Assembly (NCBI RefSeq): GCF_001956855.1 | Contig: NZ_MTHD01000002.1 | Span: 434,001 to 498,000 of the forward strand | DNA from: Azonexus hydrophilus | GTDB lineage: Bacteria; Pseudomonadota; Gammaproteobacteria; Burkholderiales; Rhodocyclaceae | Direction: 5' to 3' | Length of the DNA stretch: 64,000 bases | Shown here: one piece after another, positions 47,682 through 59,618 of the stretch | How the letters are laid out: the number at the start of each line of letters is the position of its first letter | Position numbering within the stretch: the stretch's first letter is position 1 | The notes under the pieces: model-generated | What the model saw: only the letters and a program-made list of their open reading frames with translations | Told to the model about the DNA's origin: nothing | Databases searched by the model: none | Translations under genes and position numbers: made by a program

Positions 47682-48545
47682 TCAGCCGATGAAGCGCATC
47701 GACAGGTCGAGCGCCTTGACGTCCTTGGTCAGCGCGCCGACCGAGATGCGATCGACGCCGGTTTCGGCAATGCCGCGAATGGTTTCCAGACTGACGTTGC
47801 CGGACGCTTCGAGTACGGCCCGGCCGGTATTGATGGCGACGGCCTGGCGCATCAGCTCGGGTGTGAAGTTGTCGAGCAGGATCATTTTTGCGCCGGCGTC
47901 CAGTGCCTGACGTAACTCGGCCAGGCTTTCCACTTCGACCTGGATGAACTGGCAGCGGTCTGCCGCCGTACTGGCGACTTTTTGCGCGGCCGCCATGGCC
48001 TGGGCGATGCCGCCGGCGGCGTGGATATGGTTTTCCTTGATCAGGATCGCATCCCACAGCGCCAGCCGGTGATTGCCGCCGCCGCCGGCGCGTACTGCGT
48101 ATTTCTGGGCGATGCGCAGGCCGGGCAGGGTCTTGCGCGTATCGACCACCTGCGCCCCGGTGCCGGCAATCGCATCGGCGTAGATGCGCACCTTGCTGGC
48201 GACGGCCGACAGCAGTTGCAGGAAATTCAGTGCACTGCGTTCGGCGGTCAGCAGCGCGCGGCCGTTGCCGTCGATGGTGCACAGCAACTGGTCGGCGGCG
48301 ATGCGGTCGCCGTCGGCAGCCTGCCAGGTGACGATGGCTGCTGGGTCGAGGCGGTGCACGCATGCGTCGAACCAGGCCGTACCGCAAAGCACGCCCGGCT
48401 CGCGGGAAATGACCGTGGCCTGGGCCTGGCGATCGCCGGGCACCAGCGAGGCAGTCAGGTCGCCGGGGCCGATATCCTCGGTCAGGGCGGCGTCGACGTT
48501 GCGGGTGATTTCTGCGGCGAGCGGGTAGGCGAATTCGATGGACAT
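47682..48545 (-). CDS. nadC: Nicotinate-nucleotide pyrophosphorylase (carboxylating)
   Basis: A 287-residue quinolinate phosphoribosyltransferase in de novo NAD synthesis. Motifs: ALTEDIGPGDLT at the N-terminus, the substrate-binding DTRKTLPGLR, HRLALWDAILIKENH and SGNVSLETI. The start is fixed at MSIEFAYP; the same frame remains open far upstream (to 50009) but that is antisense to the glutamate-synthase-like gene. Divergent from that gene with 54 bases between. Confidence 0.95.
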   Translation of the reverse strand: MSIEFAYPLAAEITRNVDAALTEDIGPGDLTASLVPGDRQAQATVISREPGVLCGTAWFDACVHRLDPAAIVTWQAADGDRIAADQLLCTIDGNGRALLTAERSALNFLQLLSAVASKVRIYADAIAGTGAQVVDTRKTLPGLRIAQKYAVRAGGGGNHRLALWDAILIKENHIHAAGGIAQAMAAAQKVASTAADRCQFIQVEVESLAELRQALDAGAKMILLDNFTPELMRQAVAINTGRAVLEASGNVSLETIRGIAETGVDRISVGALTKDVKALDLSMRFIG

Positions 48546-48599
48546 ATCAGTGTTCAGTCGGCATGCTAGGGCCCGAATTGTACCGTCTGGGGAATGCGG

Positions 48600-50081
48600 A
48601 TGTCCGAGCTTGTCGGGGTTTTTCATGTCAGCCTGGGGGTGCTGGTGGCAATGGCCATCGGGCTGCTGCTGGTTTTCTGGTACCTGCGCGACATCACGCA
48701 GAAGCGGCACACGGTATTGCGCAATTTTCCCATCGTCGGGCATCTGCGCTTCTTTTTCGAAAACCTGGGTGAATACTTCCGCCAATACTTTTTCCTGGGC
48801 GATCGTGAGGAAATGCCCTTCAACCGGGCCACGCGCGCCTGGGTCTATCGTCTGGCCAAGAACGAAGCCGGCATGATCGGCTTCGGTTCGACCTACGACC
48901 TGTCGCAATCCGGCGCGCTGGTCTTCGTCAATGCCGCCTTTCCGGTGCTCGAAGGCGAACATCAGCCGTCGCCCCCTGTGCTCATCGGCGATGGCTGGTG
49001 CGACAAGCCCTTTGCCGCGCGTTCGCTGATCAACATCAGCGGCATGAGTTTCGGCGCAATCTCGAAGCCGGCGGTGCGGGCGCTGTCGCACGGCGCAGCA
49101 CTGGCGGGTTGCTACATGGATACCGGCGAGGGCGGCCTGAGCCCGCATCATCTGGAAGGCAAGTGCGATGTCATTTTCCAGATCGGCACGGCCAAGTACG
49201 GCGTGCGCGACGAGCACGGCAAGCTGAGCGATCTGCGGCTGCAGGAACTGGCGGCACTGGAACATGTGCGCGCCTTCGAGATCAAGCTGTCGCAAGGCGC
49301 CAAGCCGGGCAAGGGCGGCGTTCTGCCGGCGGCCAAGGTGACTGCGGAAATCTCCGTCATTCGCGGCATTCCGATGGGGCAGGATTCGCTGTCGCCGAAC
49401 CGCCACCCGGAAACCAGCAACATGGAAGAGTTGCTCGACATGGTGATTCACGTCCGCGAAGTCACCGGCAAGCCGGTCGGCATCAAGACGGCGATTGGCG
49501 GCTGGCAGTTCATGCACGAGTTGGCCGACGCGGTGCATCGGCGCGGCCTGTGGAGCGCCCCGGATTTCCTGACGATCGACGGCGGCGAGGGCGGTTCCGG
49601 CGCGGCACCGCCGGCGCTGGCCGATCACATGGCGTTGTCGATCAACGAATCGTTGCCGCGCGTCATCGATGCATTGATCGAAAACGGGCTGCGCGAGCGC
49701 ATCAAGGTGATTGCCTCGGGCAAGCTGCTGACGCCGGCCAAGGTGGCCTGGGCGCTGGCCTGCGGCGCGGACCTGGTCAATTCGGCGCGCGGCTACATGT
49801 TTGCGCTCGGCTGCATCCAGTCGCTGCGTTGCCATCAGAACACCTGCCCGACCGGCATCACGACGCACAATCCCAAGCTGCAGCGCGGCCTGGTTGTCGA
49901 GGACAAGGCCGAACGCGTTGCCCATTACACGCGCAACCTGAACAAGGAGGTGGAAATGATCGCCCACGCCTGCGGCGTCAAGCACGCCCGCGAGCTGCGT
50001 CGCGAGCATGTGCGCATCGTTCAGCCGAACGGCCAGAGCGCGGCGCTCAACATCCTCTACCCGTACCCGCCCATTCGTTGA
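48600..50081 (+). CDS. FMN-binding glutamate synthase family protein
   Basis: About 493 residues. One N-terminal membrane helix (about 12-28) anchors a domain like the FMN/Fe-S half of the glutamate synthase large subunit. Visible blocks: NISGMSFGAISKPAV, GTAKYGVRD, SQGAKPGKGG, DGGEGGSGAAP, and CHQNTCPTGITTHN with cysteines for a 3Fe-4S cluster. There is no glutaminase domain, so it is not classical GOGAT; such proteins are common and their reaction is unproven. ATG at 48600 is preferred (GGGGA six bases before), with another at 48594. Its 3' end overlaps the convergent nnrDE gene by 35 bases. Confidence 0.88.
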   Translation: MSELVGVFHVSLGVLVAMAIGLLLVFWYLRDITQKRHTVLRNFPIVGHLRFFFENLGEYFRQYFFLGDREEMPFNRATRAWVYRLAKNEAGMIGFGSTYDLSQSGALVFVNAAFPVLEGEHQPSPPVLIGDGWCDKPFAARSLINISGMSFGAISKPAVRALSHGAALAGCYMDTGEGGLSPHHLEGKCDVIFQIGTAKYGVRDEHGKLSDLRLQELAALEHVRAFEIKLSQGAKPGKGGVLPAAKVTAEISVIRGIPMGQDSLSPNRHPETSNMEELLDMVIHVREVTGKPVGIKTAIGGWQFMHELADAVHRRGLWSAPDFLTIDGGEGGSGAAPPALADHMALSINESLPRVIDALIENGLRERIKVIASGKLLTPAKVAWALACGADLVNSARGYMFALGCIQSLRCHQNTCPTGITTHNPKLQRGLVVEDKAERVAHYTRNLNKEVEMIAHACGVKHARELRREHVRIVQPNGQSAALNILYPYPPIR

Positions 50082-51561
50082 ACAGTAGCCGGGCGGCGTC
50101 GATGACTTCGCCGGCGGTCAGGCCGGCCGGACCGATGCCGGCGGCGACCAGGCGGTCGGCGGCGGCGCCGTGCAGGTGGACGGCGGCGAGCAACGCCGCT
50201 TTGGCCGGCCATTGCTGGGCCAGCAGGGTGGCGGTAAAGCCGCTCAATACGTCGCCCATGCCGGCCGTCGCCATGCCGGGATTGCCGGTGGTATTGATCC
50301 ACCAGCGGCCGTCGACCGCAGCAATCACCGTGCCGCAACCCTTCAGCGCCACCGGACAGGCGTAGCGGCGGGCCAGTGCGCCGGCGGCGGCGATGCGGTC
50401 CGCCTGCACGTCGGCCACCGTACTGCCGAGCAGGCGCGCGGCTTCAGCCGGGTGAGGCGTGAGCACGGCCGGCGCGGAGCGGCTGGACAAAATGCCGGCC
50501 AGACGCCCGTCGACCGCAAGAATGTTCAAGGCATCGGCATCGAGCACCAGCGGCAGCGCTGACACCAGCGCCTGTTCGAGATGGCGCACGGCTTCATCCG
50601 ACTGGCCCAGGCCGGGACCACAGGCGAGCGCCTGCAGGCCGGCGTCGAAGAGTGTGGCGACCGGGCGCAGCATCAGTTCGGGCTGGTTGGCATCGACGCT
50701 CGGGCCAGCCGGGTCGAGCAGCCCGAGATAGACGCGGCCGGCGCCGAGCTTGAGCGCGGCGCGGCCGGCCAGCAGCGCGGCACCAGTCATCGACGGCGCG
50801 CCGCCGAGAATGCCGGTACTGCCGAAACTGCCCTTGTGCGAATTGTGCCGGCGCGGCTGCAGCCAGGCCGAGAAATCGCCGCGCGAAACGACATGACCGT
50901 CGGCCGATATTGCCGGGTCACTTGCGAGATCCAGCGATGCGACGCGGACCCGGCCGCAGTGGTCGGGGCCTTCTGCGGTCAACAGGCCGGGTTTGCCGGA
51001 AATGAAGGTGATCGTGTGCGTCGCTTCGATGCAGGGGCCGGGGCGGTTGCCGGTATCGGCGTTCAGTCCGGAGGGGCAGTCGAGGGCCAGCAGCGGGCAG
51101 TTGTCGCGCTGCGCCAGTCGGTTGGCGGTGCTGATCCAGTCGGCGTGATGCCCGGTCGGCGGGCGGGTCAGGCCGATGCCGAACAAGCCGTCGATGATCA
51201 GCCCCCAGTGCGCATCCGCCGGAATATCGCAGCGGGTGCTGCCGCCGGCGGCGGTGAAACGGGCGTGGGCCGCCGCCGCATCCGCGGGCAGCTTGCCGGC
51301 GTCGTCGGCAAAGACGACGGTCACGTCGAAGAAGCGCTCGCGCAGCAGGCGTGCCGCTTCGAAGGCATCGCCACCGTTGTTGCCGGGGCCGGCCAGCACC
51401 AGTACTGGCCGGTTGAGTTCGCTGACCAGTTCGCAGGCGAAATCGGCGGCCGCCAGGCCGGCGCGCTGCATCAGCGGCTGCCCGGCGTGGCGCGCCTCGA
51501 TGCGGCGCAGCGACGGACTGAGATGAAGGTGGTGAAGGTGGTAAGGGGGCGTGTTCGGCAT
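50047..51561 (-). CDS. nnrD: Bifunctional NAD(P)H-hydrate epimerase/dehydratase
   Basis: A 504-residue fusion that repairs hydrated NAD(P)H. The N-terminal half is the YjeF/NnrE epimerase (VLAGPGNNGGDAFEAARLL). The C-terminal half is the ADP-dependent NnrD dehydratase with GGAPSMTGAALLAGRAAL, LTPHPAEAARLL and TGNPGMATAGMGDVLSG. The fused order is usual in proteobacteria. It is third in a minus-strand run after cnoX and the HDAC-like gene, nine bases from the latter, and carries three copies of the dispersed decamer. Confidence 0.95.
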   Translation of the reverse strand: MPNTPPYHLHHLHLSPSLRRIEARHAGQPLMQRAGLAAADFACELVSELNRPVLVLAGPGNNGGDAFEAARLLRERFFDVTVVFADDAGKLPADAAAAHARFTAAGGSTRCDIPADAHWGLIIDGLFGIGLTRPPTGHHADWISTANRLAQRDNCPLLALDCPSGLNADTGNRPGPCIEATHTITFISGKPGLLTAEGPDHCGRVRVASLDLASDPAISADGHVVSRGDFSAWLQPRRHNSHKGSFGSTGILGGAPSMTGAALLAGRAALKLGAGRVYLGLLDPAGPSVDANQPELMLRPVATLFDAGLQALACGPGLGQSDEAVRHLEQALVSALPLVLDADALNILAVDGRLAGILSSRSAPAVLTPHPAEAARLLGSTVADVQADRIAAAGALARRYACPVALKGCGTVIAAVDGRWWINTTGNPGMATAGMGDVLSGFTATLLAQQWPAKAALLAAVHLHGAAADRLVAAGIGPAGLTAGEVIDAARLLFNEWAGTGRGC

Positions 51562-51570
51562 CGCCTCATT

Positions 51571-52470
51571 CTAGCGCCACATGGCGCGGGCGAGAGCGAT
51601 GGTTGCGCCATGGATGGCGACGGTGTCGTCGATGTTGCGCGCATAGCCGCCGGCCATGGCCAGGGCCACCGGCACGCCGCTTGCCCGGCAGCGGCCAAAC
51701 ACCTGCCGGTCGCGCTCGCGCAGGCCGGCAAAACTCAGCCCGAGGCGCCCCAGGCGGTCGTCGTGATAAGGATCGGCACCGGCCAGGTAGATGACGAGTT
51801 CCGGTCGGGCGAGGTCGAAGGCGGTATCCAGGCCGTGCGCCAGTTGCAGCAGGTAGGCGTCGTCGGTGCAGCCGTCCGGCAGTTCGATGTCGAGATCGCT
51901 TTCTTCCTTGGTGAAGGGATAGTTGCGGGCGCCGTGGATGGAGAAAGTGAAGATGCTGTCGTCGCCGCGGAGGATGGCGGCAGTGCCGTTGCCCTGATGC
52001 ACGTCGCAGTCGACGATCAGCACGCGTCCGGCGCGGCCTTCGGCCTGCATCGCCCGTGCGGCGACGGCAGCGTCGTTGAACACGCAGAAGCCTTCGCCAT
52101 GATCGCGGAACGCATGGTGCGTACCACCGGCGAGATTGGCGGCGACGCCGTCGGTGAAGGCAGCCCGGCAGGCGCTGATGGTCGCGCCCGCCGAGCGCCG
52201 CGAGCGTTCAACCATTGCTGCGGTCCACGGGAAACCGATGGCTTTTTGTGCCTTTTCGTCGAGTTGACCGCAACAGACACGATGGAGGTAGTCGGCGTCA
52301 TGGGCGCGCAGCAATTCTTCGTCGCTGGCGGCCGGCGGCAGATGGAAATCGCTGGCCGAAAAATCGCCGCTGGCGAGCAATGCCTGACGCAGCCGGGCGT
52401 ATTTTTCCATCGGAAAACGATGGCCCGGCGGTAGCGGCAGGACGAAGATGTCGGTGTAGAAAAGGCGCAC
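51571..52470 (-). CDS. Histone-deacetylase-family hydrolase
   Basis: A 299-residue zinc hydrolase of the arginase/deacetylase fold. Catalytic features: GGTHHAFRDHGEGFCVFND with the paired histidines, VDCDVHQGNGTA with Asp/His zinc ligands, and LAGADPYHDDRLG with the third Asp. Bacterial members act on acetylated lysine or polyamines (acetoin utilisation AcuC is a relative). The size fits a single-domain enzyme. The substrate cannot be told from sequence. It lies between cnoX and nnrDE in a tight run. Confidence 0.88.
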   Translation of the reverse strand: MRLFYTDIFVLPLPPGHRFPMEKYARLRQALLASGDFSASDFHLPPAASDEELLRAHDADYLHRVCCGQLDEKAQKAIGFPWTAAMVERSRRSAGATISACRAAFTDGVAANLAGGTHHAFRDHGEGFCVFNDAAVAARAMQAEGRAGRVLIVDCDVHQGNGTAAILRGDDSIFTFSIHGARNYPFTKEESDLDIELPDGCTDDAYLLQLAHGLDTAFDLARPELVIYLAGADPYHDDRLGRLGLSFAGLRERDRQVFGRCRASGVPVALAMAGGYARNIDDTVAIHGATIALARAMWR

Positions 52471-52487
52471 GCCCGACGCCCGGAGGA

Positions 52488-53348
52488 TCAGTTCAGTGCA
52501 GCGGACAGCTTGCGGCGGAATTCGCGGACGAGGTCGTCGTACTGATCGCCGGCCAGTGCTTCGAACAGTTGCAGCAATGCCTTGCGGCCGGCGCCTTCGT
52601 CGAAGAAGCGGTCGCGCCGGACGACTTCCAGCGCGGCTTCGAGGGCTTCGCGGAAACGGCTTTGGGCGGCGTAGGCGCGGGCCAGTTCGAGGCGGGTGGC
52701 ATGGTCATCCGGATTGGCGGCAAGCTTTTCTTCCAGCGGTTCGCAGTCGGCCGCGCCCTGGGCCAGCGCCAGGCGGGCGCGCAGGGCGGTGGCGCGATCC
52801 GGTTCGTCCTTGTATTCGCCGGCCAGCAACTGCGCGGCTTCGTCGTTGCGACCAAGCAACATCAGCACATCGATGGCGTCGAGCTGCACTGCCTGGTCCT
52901 GCGGATTGGCCTGACTGGCTTCAACCAGCTTGGCCAGCGCTTCCTCCAGCTTGCCTTCGCCGATCAGCGCTGCGGCTTCCTCGCGCAGGTTGCCGCCTTC
53001 ATCTTCGCCGGCGGGCAGCGCGATGCGCTCGAGGAATTCACGGACCTGTCCTTCCGGCAGCGCGCCGTTGAATTCGTCGACCAGTTGTCCCTGGAACACC
53101 ACCTTCACCGACGGAATGCTGCGCACGCCGAAATGGCCGGCGAGTTCCGGGTTTTCGTCGGAATTGACCTTGGCGAGCAGGAAACGGCCCTTGTATTCCT
53201 CGGCCAGTTTTTCCAGCATCGGCTTGAGTACCTTGCAGGGCTCGCACCACGGTGCCCAGAAATCGACCACCACCGGCACCTGGAGCGATGCCTGCAGGAC
53301 CTTGGCTTCGAATTCTTCGATGGAGACGTCAAAAGAGAATTGGGACAT
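52488..53348 (-). CDS. cnoX: CnoX (YbbN) thioredoxin-TPR co-chaperone
   Basis: A 286-residue protein with an N-terminal thioredoxin domain (about 1-110) and a C-terminal TPR-like region (about 120-286). The active site is WAPWCEPC with both cysteines (Cys35 and Cys38), whereas E. coli CnoX has lost redox activity (SxxC). In E. coli it holds unfolded proteins under chlorine stress and passes them to GroEL; here thiol-disulfide activity is likely retained. It is divergent from pyrG. Confidence 0.9.
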   Translation of the reverse strand: MSQFSFDVSIEEFEAKVLQASLQVPVVVDFWAPWCEPCKVLKPMLEKLAEEYKGRFLLAKVNSDENPELAGHFGVRSIPSVKVVFQGQLVDEFNGALPEGQVREFLERIALPAGEDEGGNLREEAAALIGEGKLEEALAKLVEASQANPQDQAVQLDAIDVLMLLGRNDEAAQLLAGEYKDEPDRATALRARLALAQGAADCEPLEEKLAANPDDHATRLELARAYAAQSRFREALEAALEVVRRDRFFDEGAGRKALLQLFEALAGDQYDDLVREFRRKLSAALN

Positions 53349-53375
53349 GAGCGATTTTCCGGTGTGTTTCAGTAG

Positions 53376-55108
<1,733 letters not shown>

Positions 55109-55109
<1 letters not shown>

Positions 55110-55948
55110 TGAAACTCTGCGGTTTCGAGGCTGGTCTTGACCAGCCTTTTTTCCTCATCGCCGGCCCGTGTACCGCAGAATCCGAACAGTTGTGCGTCGA
55201 TGTTGCCGCGCACATGAAGGAAGTCTGCGGTCGACTCGGCATTCATTACATTTTCAAGGCGTCCTACGACAAGGCCAACCGCAGCTCCGGCAAGTCGGTG
55301 CGCGGCCCCGGCCTCGACGGCGGCCTGAAGATCCTCGACAGCGTGCGTGCCCAGGTCGGTGTGCCGGTGCTGACCGATGTCCATGACGGTAACGACGTGG
55401 CGCAGGTCGCCAGCGTCGTCGACGTGCTGCAGACGCCGGCCTTCCTGTGCCGGCAGACCGATTTCATCCATGCCGTGGCGTCCTGCGGCAAGCCGGTGAA
55501 CATCAAGAAGGGCCAGTTCCTGGCGCCGGGCGACATGAAGAACGTCGTCGACAAGGCGCGTGAAGTCAATGGCGGCGCCGACAACATCATGGTCTGCGAA
55601 CGCGGTGCCAGCTTCGGCTACAACAACCTTGTTTCCGACATGCGCTCGCTGGCGATCATGCGCGAGACCGGTTGCCCGGTGGTTTTCGATGCCACCCACT
55701 CGGTGCAGTTGCCGGGCGGGCAGGGCACGGTTTCCGGCGGGCAGCGCGAATTCGTTCCGGTGCTGGCGCGGGCGGCGGTGGCGGTGGGCATTTCCGGCCT
55801 GTTCATGGAAACCCATCCCTGCCCGGAAAAGGCCTTCTCCGACGGCCCGAATTCCTGGCCGCTGGAGCGCATGGAAAGCCTGCTGGCGACGCTGGTGGCG
55901 CTCGACCGCGCGGCAAAAGCCGCTGGTTTTGAAGAATTGAAGTTTTAA
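55109..55948 (+). CDS. kdsA: 3-deoxy-8-phosphooctulonate synthase, metal-dependent type
   Basis: A 279-residue enzyme that joins phosphoenolpyruvate and arabinose 5-phosphate for the Kdo part of lipopolysaccharide. The N-terminal [11 protein letters not shown] has Cys where E. coli has Asn, and [19 protein letters not shown] and SDGPNSW supply His, Glu and Asp; this is the metal-binding set of class II KdsA. It is coupled to pyrG by a one-base overlap, with eno 50 bases on, the usual pyrG-kdsA-eno order. Confidence 0.96.
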
Positions 55949-55982
55949 TAATCTGCTTTAAAAATCCATTTCAACCTTTTGA

Positions 55983-57281
<1,299 letters not shown>

Positions 57282-57288
57282 TCGCTGA

Positions 57289-57579
57289 ATGCGCTGGCTG
57301 ACGGTCGGCTTCCTCGCCTTGATCGTCCTCCTCCAGTACCCGTTGTGGCTGGGCAAGGGAGGATGGCTGAAGGTATGGGAGTACGACCGGCAGCTGAAGT
57401 ACCAGAAGGAAGAAACACGCAAGCTGGAAATCCGGAACGCGGGCCTCGATGCCGAAGTCCGCGACCTGAAGCTGGGCTACGACGCCATCGAGGAGCGCGC
57501 GCGCTTCGAACTGGGCATGGTGAAGCAGGATGAAACCTTCGTCCAGATCCCCGAGCGGCCCGTCGAAAAACGCCCGTAA
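57289..57579 (+). CDS. ftsB: Cell division protein FtsB
   Basis: A 96-residue bitopic membrane protein of the FtsQLB divisome complex. One membrane helix (about 3-20, [17 protein letters not shown]) is followed by a coiled coil ([19 protein letters not shown]) and the conserved [18 protein letters not shown] block. Directly after eno, its usual neighbour in proteobacteria. Confidence 0.93.
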   Translation: MRWLTVGFLALIVLLQYPLWLGKGGWLKVWEYDRQLKYQKEETRKLEIRNAGLDAEVRDLKLGYDAIEERARFELGMVKQDETFVQIPERPVEKRP

Positions 57580-57585
57580 ATACCT

Positions 57586-57595
57586 GTCGACCGCA
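57586..57595 (+). repeat. Intergenic copy of the dispersed GTCGACCGCA motif
   Basis: This copy lies six bases after the ftsB stop and overlaps nothing else recognised. It is upstream of a possible promoter for the peroxiredoxin gene. Confidence 0.6.
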
Positions 57596-57596
57596 G

Positions 57597-57625
57597 TAGT
57601 CATCACCATTTTCGTCAGCTAGAAT
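57597..57625 (+). promoter_or_regulatory. Possible promoter of the peroxiredoxin gene
   Basis: TAGTCA (57597-57602), 17-base spacer, TAGAAT (57620-57625), 41 bases before the ATG. The -35 is weak. Confidence 0.4.
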
Positions 57626-57666
57626 CGTTCTCAGCAGTCCCGCCCCGAGCGCTCAAGGAGAACATC

Positions 57667-58140
57667 ATGCTGCTCAAGAATGGCGATAAGGCCCCATTGT
57701 TTGTATTGCCGGATGCCGATATGGAGACTGTCGATCTGGCGCATTGTCTCAACGACAAACACGTCGTCCTGCTTTTCTATCCCAAGGACGGCACCCCGTG
57801 CTGCACCCGCGAAGTCACCGACTTTGCCGATCACGAGGGGGATTTCAGCAAGCAGGGTTGCATCCTGCTTGGCATCAACCGGGAAGACTGTCTGAAACAC
57901 CAGGATTTCCGGGACAAGGAAGGCATCGGCATCGGTTTGCTGTCCGACGCCGAAGGCGAGGTCTGCCGCCAGTACGGCGTCTGGCAGGCCAGGGAGGTGG
58001 ATGGACAGCAGAAGTTCGGCATCGTCCGTTCAACCTTCGTCATCGATCGCAGCGGCGTCATCCGCCATGCGCTTTACAACGTCAATTACAAGGGCCATGC
58101 ACAGGAAGTGCTGGGCCTCGTGAAGGAACTCAATTCATGA
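57667..58140 (+). CDS. Peroxiredoxin (BCP/AhpC-TSA type)
   Basis: A 157-residue thiol peroxidase. The peroxidatic site is KDGTPCCTREVTDF, with adjacent cysteines 45 and 46 where most BCP proteins have TPGCT; Cys46 aligns with the peroxidatic residue. The fold blocks LLFYPKDGTPCC and STFVIDRSGVIRHAL fit the family. AAGGAG precedes the ATG. Its stop overlaps the SlyD-like start (ATGA), a pairing that suggests joint stress response. Confidence 0.9.
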   Translation: MLLKNGDKAPLFVLPDADMETVDLAHCLNDKHVVLLFYPKDGTPCCTREVTDFADHEGDFSKQGCILLGINREDCLKHQDFRDKEGIGIGLLSDAEGEVCRQYGVWQAREVDGQQKFGIVRSTFVIDRSGVIRHALYNVNYKGHAQEVLGLVKELNS

Positions 58141-58637
58141 ACCTGCAGGTTGCCAAGAACACAGTCATCACGCTCGACTACCATGTGACCGACCCCGACG
58201 GCGAAGTCGTGGATGAAGGGCGCGATCCGCTCGTTTATCTGCATGGCGGTTACGACGACATCTTTCCGAAGATCGAGGAAGCCCTGCAGGGCAAGGGCAT
58301 CGGCGAATCCGTGCAGGTCAAGCTGCAGCCGGACGAAGCCTTTGGCGAATACGATCCGGAGCTGGTCCAGGTCGAGCCGCGCAAGGACTTCCCCAAGGAA
58401 CTCCAGGTCGGCATGCAGTTCGAGGGCGGTCCGGAAGAGGGCGGCGACGATGATTTCATCATCTACCGCGTGACCAACATCGAAGGCGACAAGGTCGTGC
58501 TCGACGGCAATCATCCGCTGGCCGGCAGCGCGCTGGTGTTCACCTGCACCGTGACGGCAATTCGCCCGGCCAGTGCCGACGAACTCGAACACGGCCACGT
58601 GCACAATCCGGAAGACGACGAGGAAGGATGCCACTAA
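58137..58637 (+). CDS. SlyD-like FKBP-type peptidyl-prolyl isomerase
   Basis: A 166-residue FKBP protein: VITLDYHVTDPDGEVVDEG opens the FKBP half, YLHGGYDDIFPKIEEALQGKGIGE precedes the insert-in-flap domain, and HPLAGSALVFTCTV closes it. The C-terminus (HGHVHNPEDDEEGCH) is short, with a few His and Cys in place of the long metal-binding tail of E. coli SlyD. Translationally coupled to the peroxiredoxin gene. Confidence 0.9.
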   Translation: MNLQVAKNTVITLDYHVTDPDGEVVDEGRDPLVYLHGGYDDIFPKIEEALQGKGIGESVQVKLQPDEAFGEYDPELVQVEPRKDFPKELQVGMQFEGGPEEGGDDDFIIYRVTNIEGDKVVLDGNHPLAGSALVFTCTVTAIRPASADELEHGHVHNPEDDEEGCH

Positions 58638-58655
58638 GGCAGCAGCCACAGGAAA

Positions 58656-59618
58656 TCAGCGTCCGGCCGGCGGCCAGGCGCTGGTTTCGAAGCGGAACAG
58701 CGTCGGCGCATCGCTGTCGATGATGCCGCGCGTCCACCCCATCAGCGGGTAACCAAAGGTTTCGACCCGGGTGAAATTGGCGATCCGCTGGCCCTTGGCG
58801 TCGCGCAGTGGGTGGTCGATGCGGCTGATGTGGGTGTCGCCATGAACGGCGACCACCTGGCCGGCAAAGTGCAGCGTTTCATGACGCAGCGTGGTCAGGA
58901 AATCCCGGTAGCCGCTGTGCGGAAACCCCTGCGCCTGATGGATGAAACCCGGGTTGGCCTGGAACATCAGCACGATGCCGCGCAGTTCTTCCCGCCGGGC
59001 CAGCGCGAAACTGTCCTTCAGCCAGGCCAGTACCATCGGATTGCGGGCGAGGAACTCCGGCCGTGGCTCGCTCGTCATGCCCCAGTTGTTGTTGCCACCA
59101 GGCAGGTTGAAGGTGACGAACAGCACCGGTCCGAGGCGAAAGCGCGAATGTTCGGGATAGGCGTCTGACTGGCGTTCCAGTGCCAGCTTGCGCTGACCGA
59201 GCGAGAAATTGTCCCGCCAGAACAGGCTGCGCAATTTGTTCAGGCGCTCCTGCGGATCGTAGGAACCGTTGTTCAGGCGCGTGCAATCCGTCCATTCGTT
59301 GTCGCCTGGCAGGAAGACGAAAGGCACCCGGCTGCTTTCGAAAAGCTGGTAGCGGTCCGCGAATACCGCATCGTCGCAACGATCGGCGCCATGCTTGATA
59401 TCGCCGATGTGGGCAACGAAATCGACATTGCTGTCGGCGATGGCGTCGAGCATTTTCGGCAGTTCGGCGCGTTCGCGATCCGAGTAGGGCACGTCGCCGA
59501 TCAGGCCGAAGCGCCAGGTTTCGGCAGCCGCCGGCAATACGAAAACGAGGCATGCTGCGGTCAACGCGGTTTTCAGGCAAAAAAGCAGGTCGACCGCAGG
59601 ATTGCGCCAGCGCTTCAC
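58656..59618 (-). CDS. Secreted calcineurin-like metallophosphoesterase
   Basis: A 320-residue protein with a signal peptide (residues about 10-32, [14 protein letters not shown]). Metal motifs in order: [28 protein letters not shown], and a C-terminal [13 protein letters not shown], which is a calcineurin-like set with some variation. The GTG start overlaps the mutS stop (GTGA), so it is coupled to mutS. The substrate is unknown. Two copies of the dispersed decamer in opposite orientation fall within the signal-peptide coding region. Confidence 0.85.
   Translation of the reverse strand: MKRWRNPAVDLLFCLKTALTAACLVFVLPAAAETWRFGLIGDVPYSDRERAELPKMLDAIADSNVDFVAHIGDIKHGADRCDDAVFADRYQLFESSRVPFVFLPGDNEWTDCTRLNNGSYDPQERLNKLRSLFWRDNFSLGQRKLALERQSDAYPEHSRFRLGPVLFVTFNLPGGNNNWGMTSEPRPEFLARNPMVLAWLKDSFALARREELRGIVLMFQANPGFIHQAQGFPHSGYRDFLTTLRHETLHFAGQVVAVHGDTHISRIDHPLRDAKGQRIANFTRVETFGYPLMGWTRGIIDSDAPTLFRFETSAWPPAGR

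Noticed and set aside
48546..50009. Upstream extension of the nadC frame to a 775-codon protein
   Set aside because: The extra part is antisense to the glutamate-synthase-like gene; NadC is a 287-residue protein with a clear start at 48545.
50581..53375. Two long plus-strand frames opposite nnrDE, the HDAC-like gene and cnoX
   Set aside because: All three minus-strand genes have strong family motifs; the plus-strand frames are shadows.
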